Below, one piece after another: positions 1-64,000 of a stretch of 64,000 nucleotides of DNA. How positions within the stretch are numbered: position 1 is the stretch's first letter; each line of letters begins with the position of its first letter. A program made the translations under genes and the position numbers. The notes below the pieces were generated by a model, which was not told the DNA's origin, searched no databases, and saw nothing but the letters and a program-made list of their open reading frames with translations. Source of the DNA: Owenia fusiformis (lineage: Eukaryota; Annelida; Polychaeta; Sabellida; Oweniidae); NCBI GenBank assembly GCA_903813345.2, contig CAIIXF020000008.1, positions 18,460,822 to 18,524,821 on the forward strand. The letters run 5' to 3'.

Positions 1-64000
<64,000 letters not shown>

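Overview
This is AT-rich metazoan DNA. Genes are interrupted by GT-AG introns, three small genes lie inside introns of a larger one, and the rest is dense with small inverted-repeat DNA transposons. Base composition, repeat style and gene families fit a lophotrochozoan invertebrate such as a bivalve mollusc. That assignment is inference; no species was identified.

The whole window is covered by one minus-strand gene, a pecanex homologue (PCNX1-4 family multipass membrane protein). I could place 30 consecutive coding exons between 64000 and 1, about 4.9 kb of coding sequence, in one continuous reading frame with matching splice phases. Both ends of the gene lie outside the window. The 5' part (63646-64000 to 54850) encodes a Ser/Pro/Thr-rich N-terminal region, the middle (54300 to 43753) most of the membrane segments, and the 3' part (8248 to 1) the last membrane segment and the conserved pecanex C-terminal domain.

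Between exons 19 and 20 is a 35.5 kb intron (8249-43752). It holds a tandem segmental duplication on the plus strand. Each unit carries an intronless rhodopsin-like GPCR followed about 5-6 kb later by an intronless DEG/ENaC-type sodium channel. Unit B (30292-38085) is intact. Unit A (8490-28860) has decayed: its GPCR lost the upstream ATG, and its channel is split inside the second membrane helix by a 10.4 kb insertion (17598-28009) with 18-bp inverted ends and a TTA target duplication. A diverged remnant of a third channel 5' flank (28980-30290) lies between the units.

Other nested plus-strand genes are a Golgi-type sulfotransferase in the intron between exons 15 and 16 (46462-47918) and a small, apparently frameshifted single-pass membrane protein with a tyrosine-motif tail in the intron between exons 4 and 5 (56863-57277). 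The 38280-42890 region is a tandem, nested array of hairpin-ended elements that look Helitron/Helentron-like. Several TA- and TTAA-flanked MITE families, a palindromic mariner remnant, a tRNA-derived SINE and minisatellites fill the remaining non-coding sequence.
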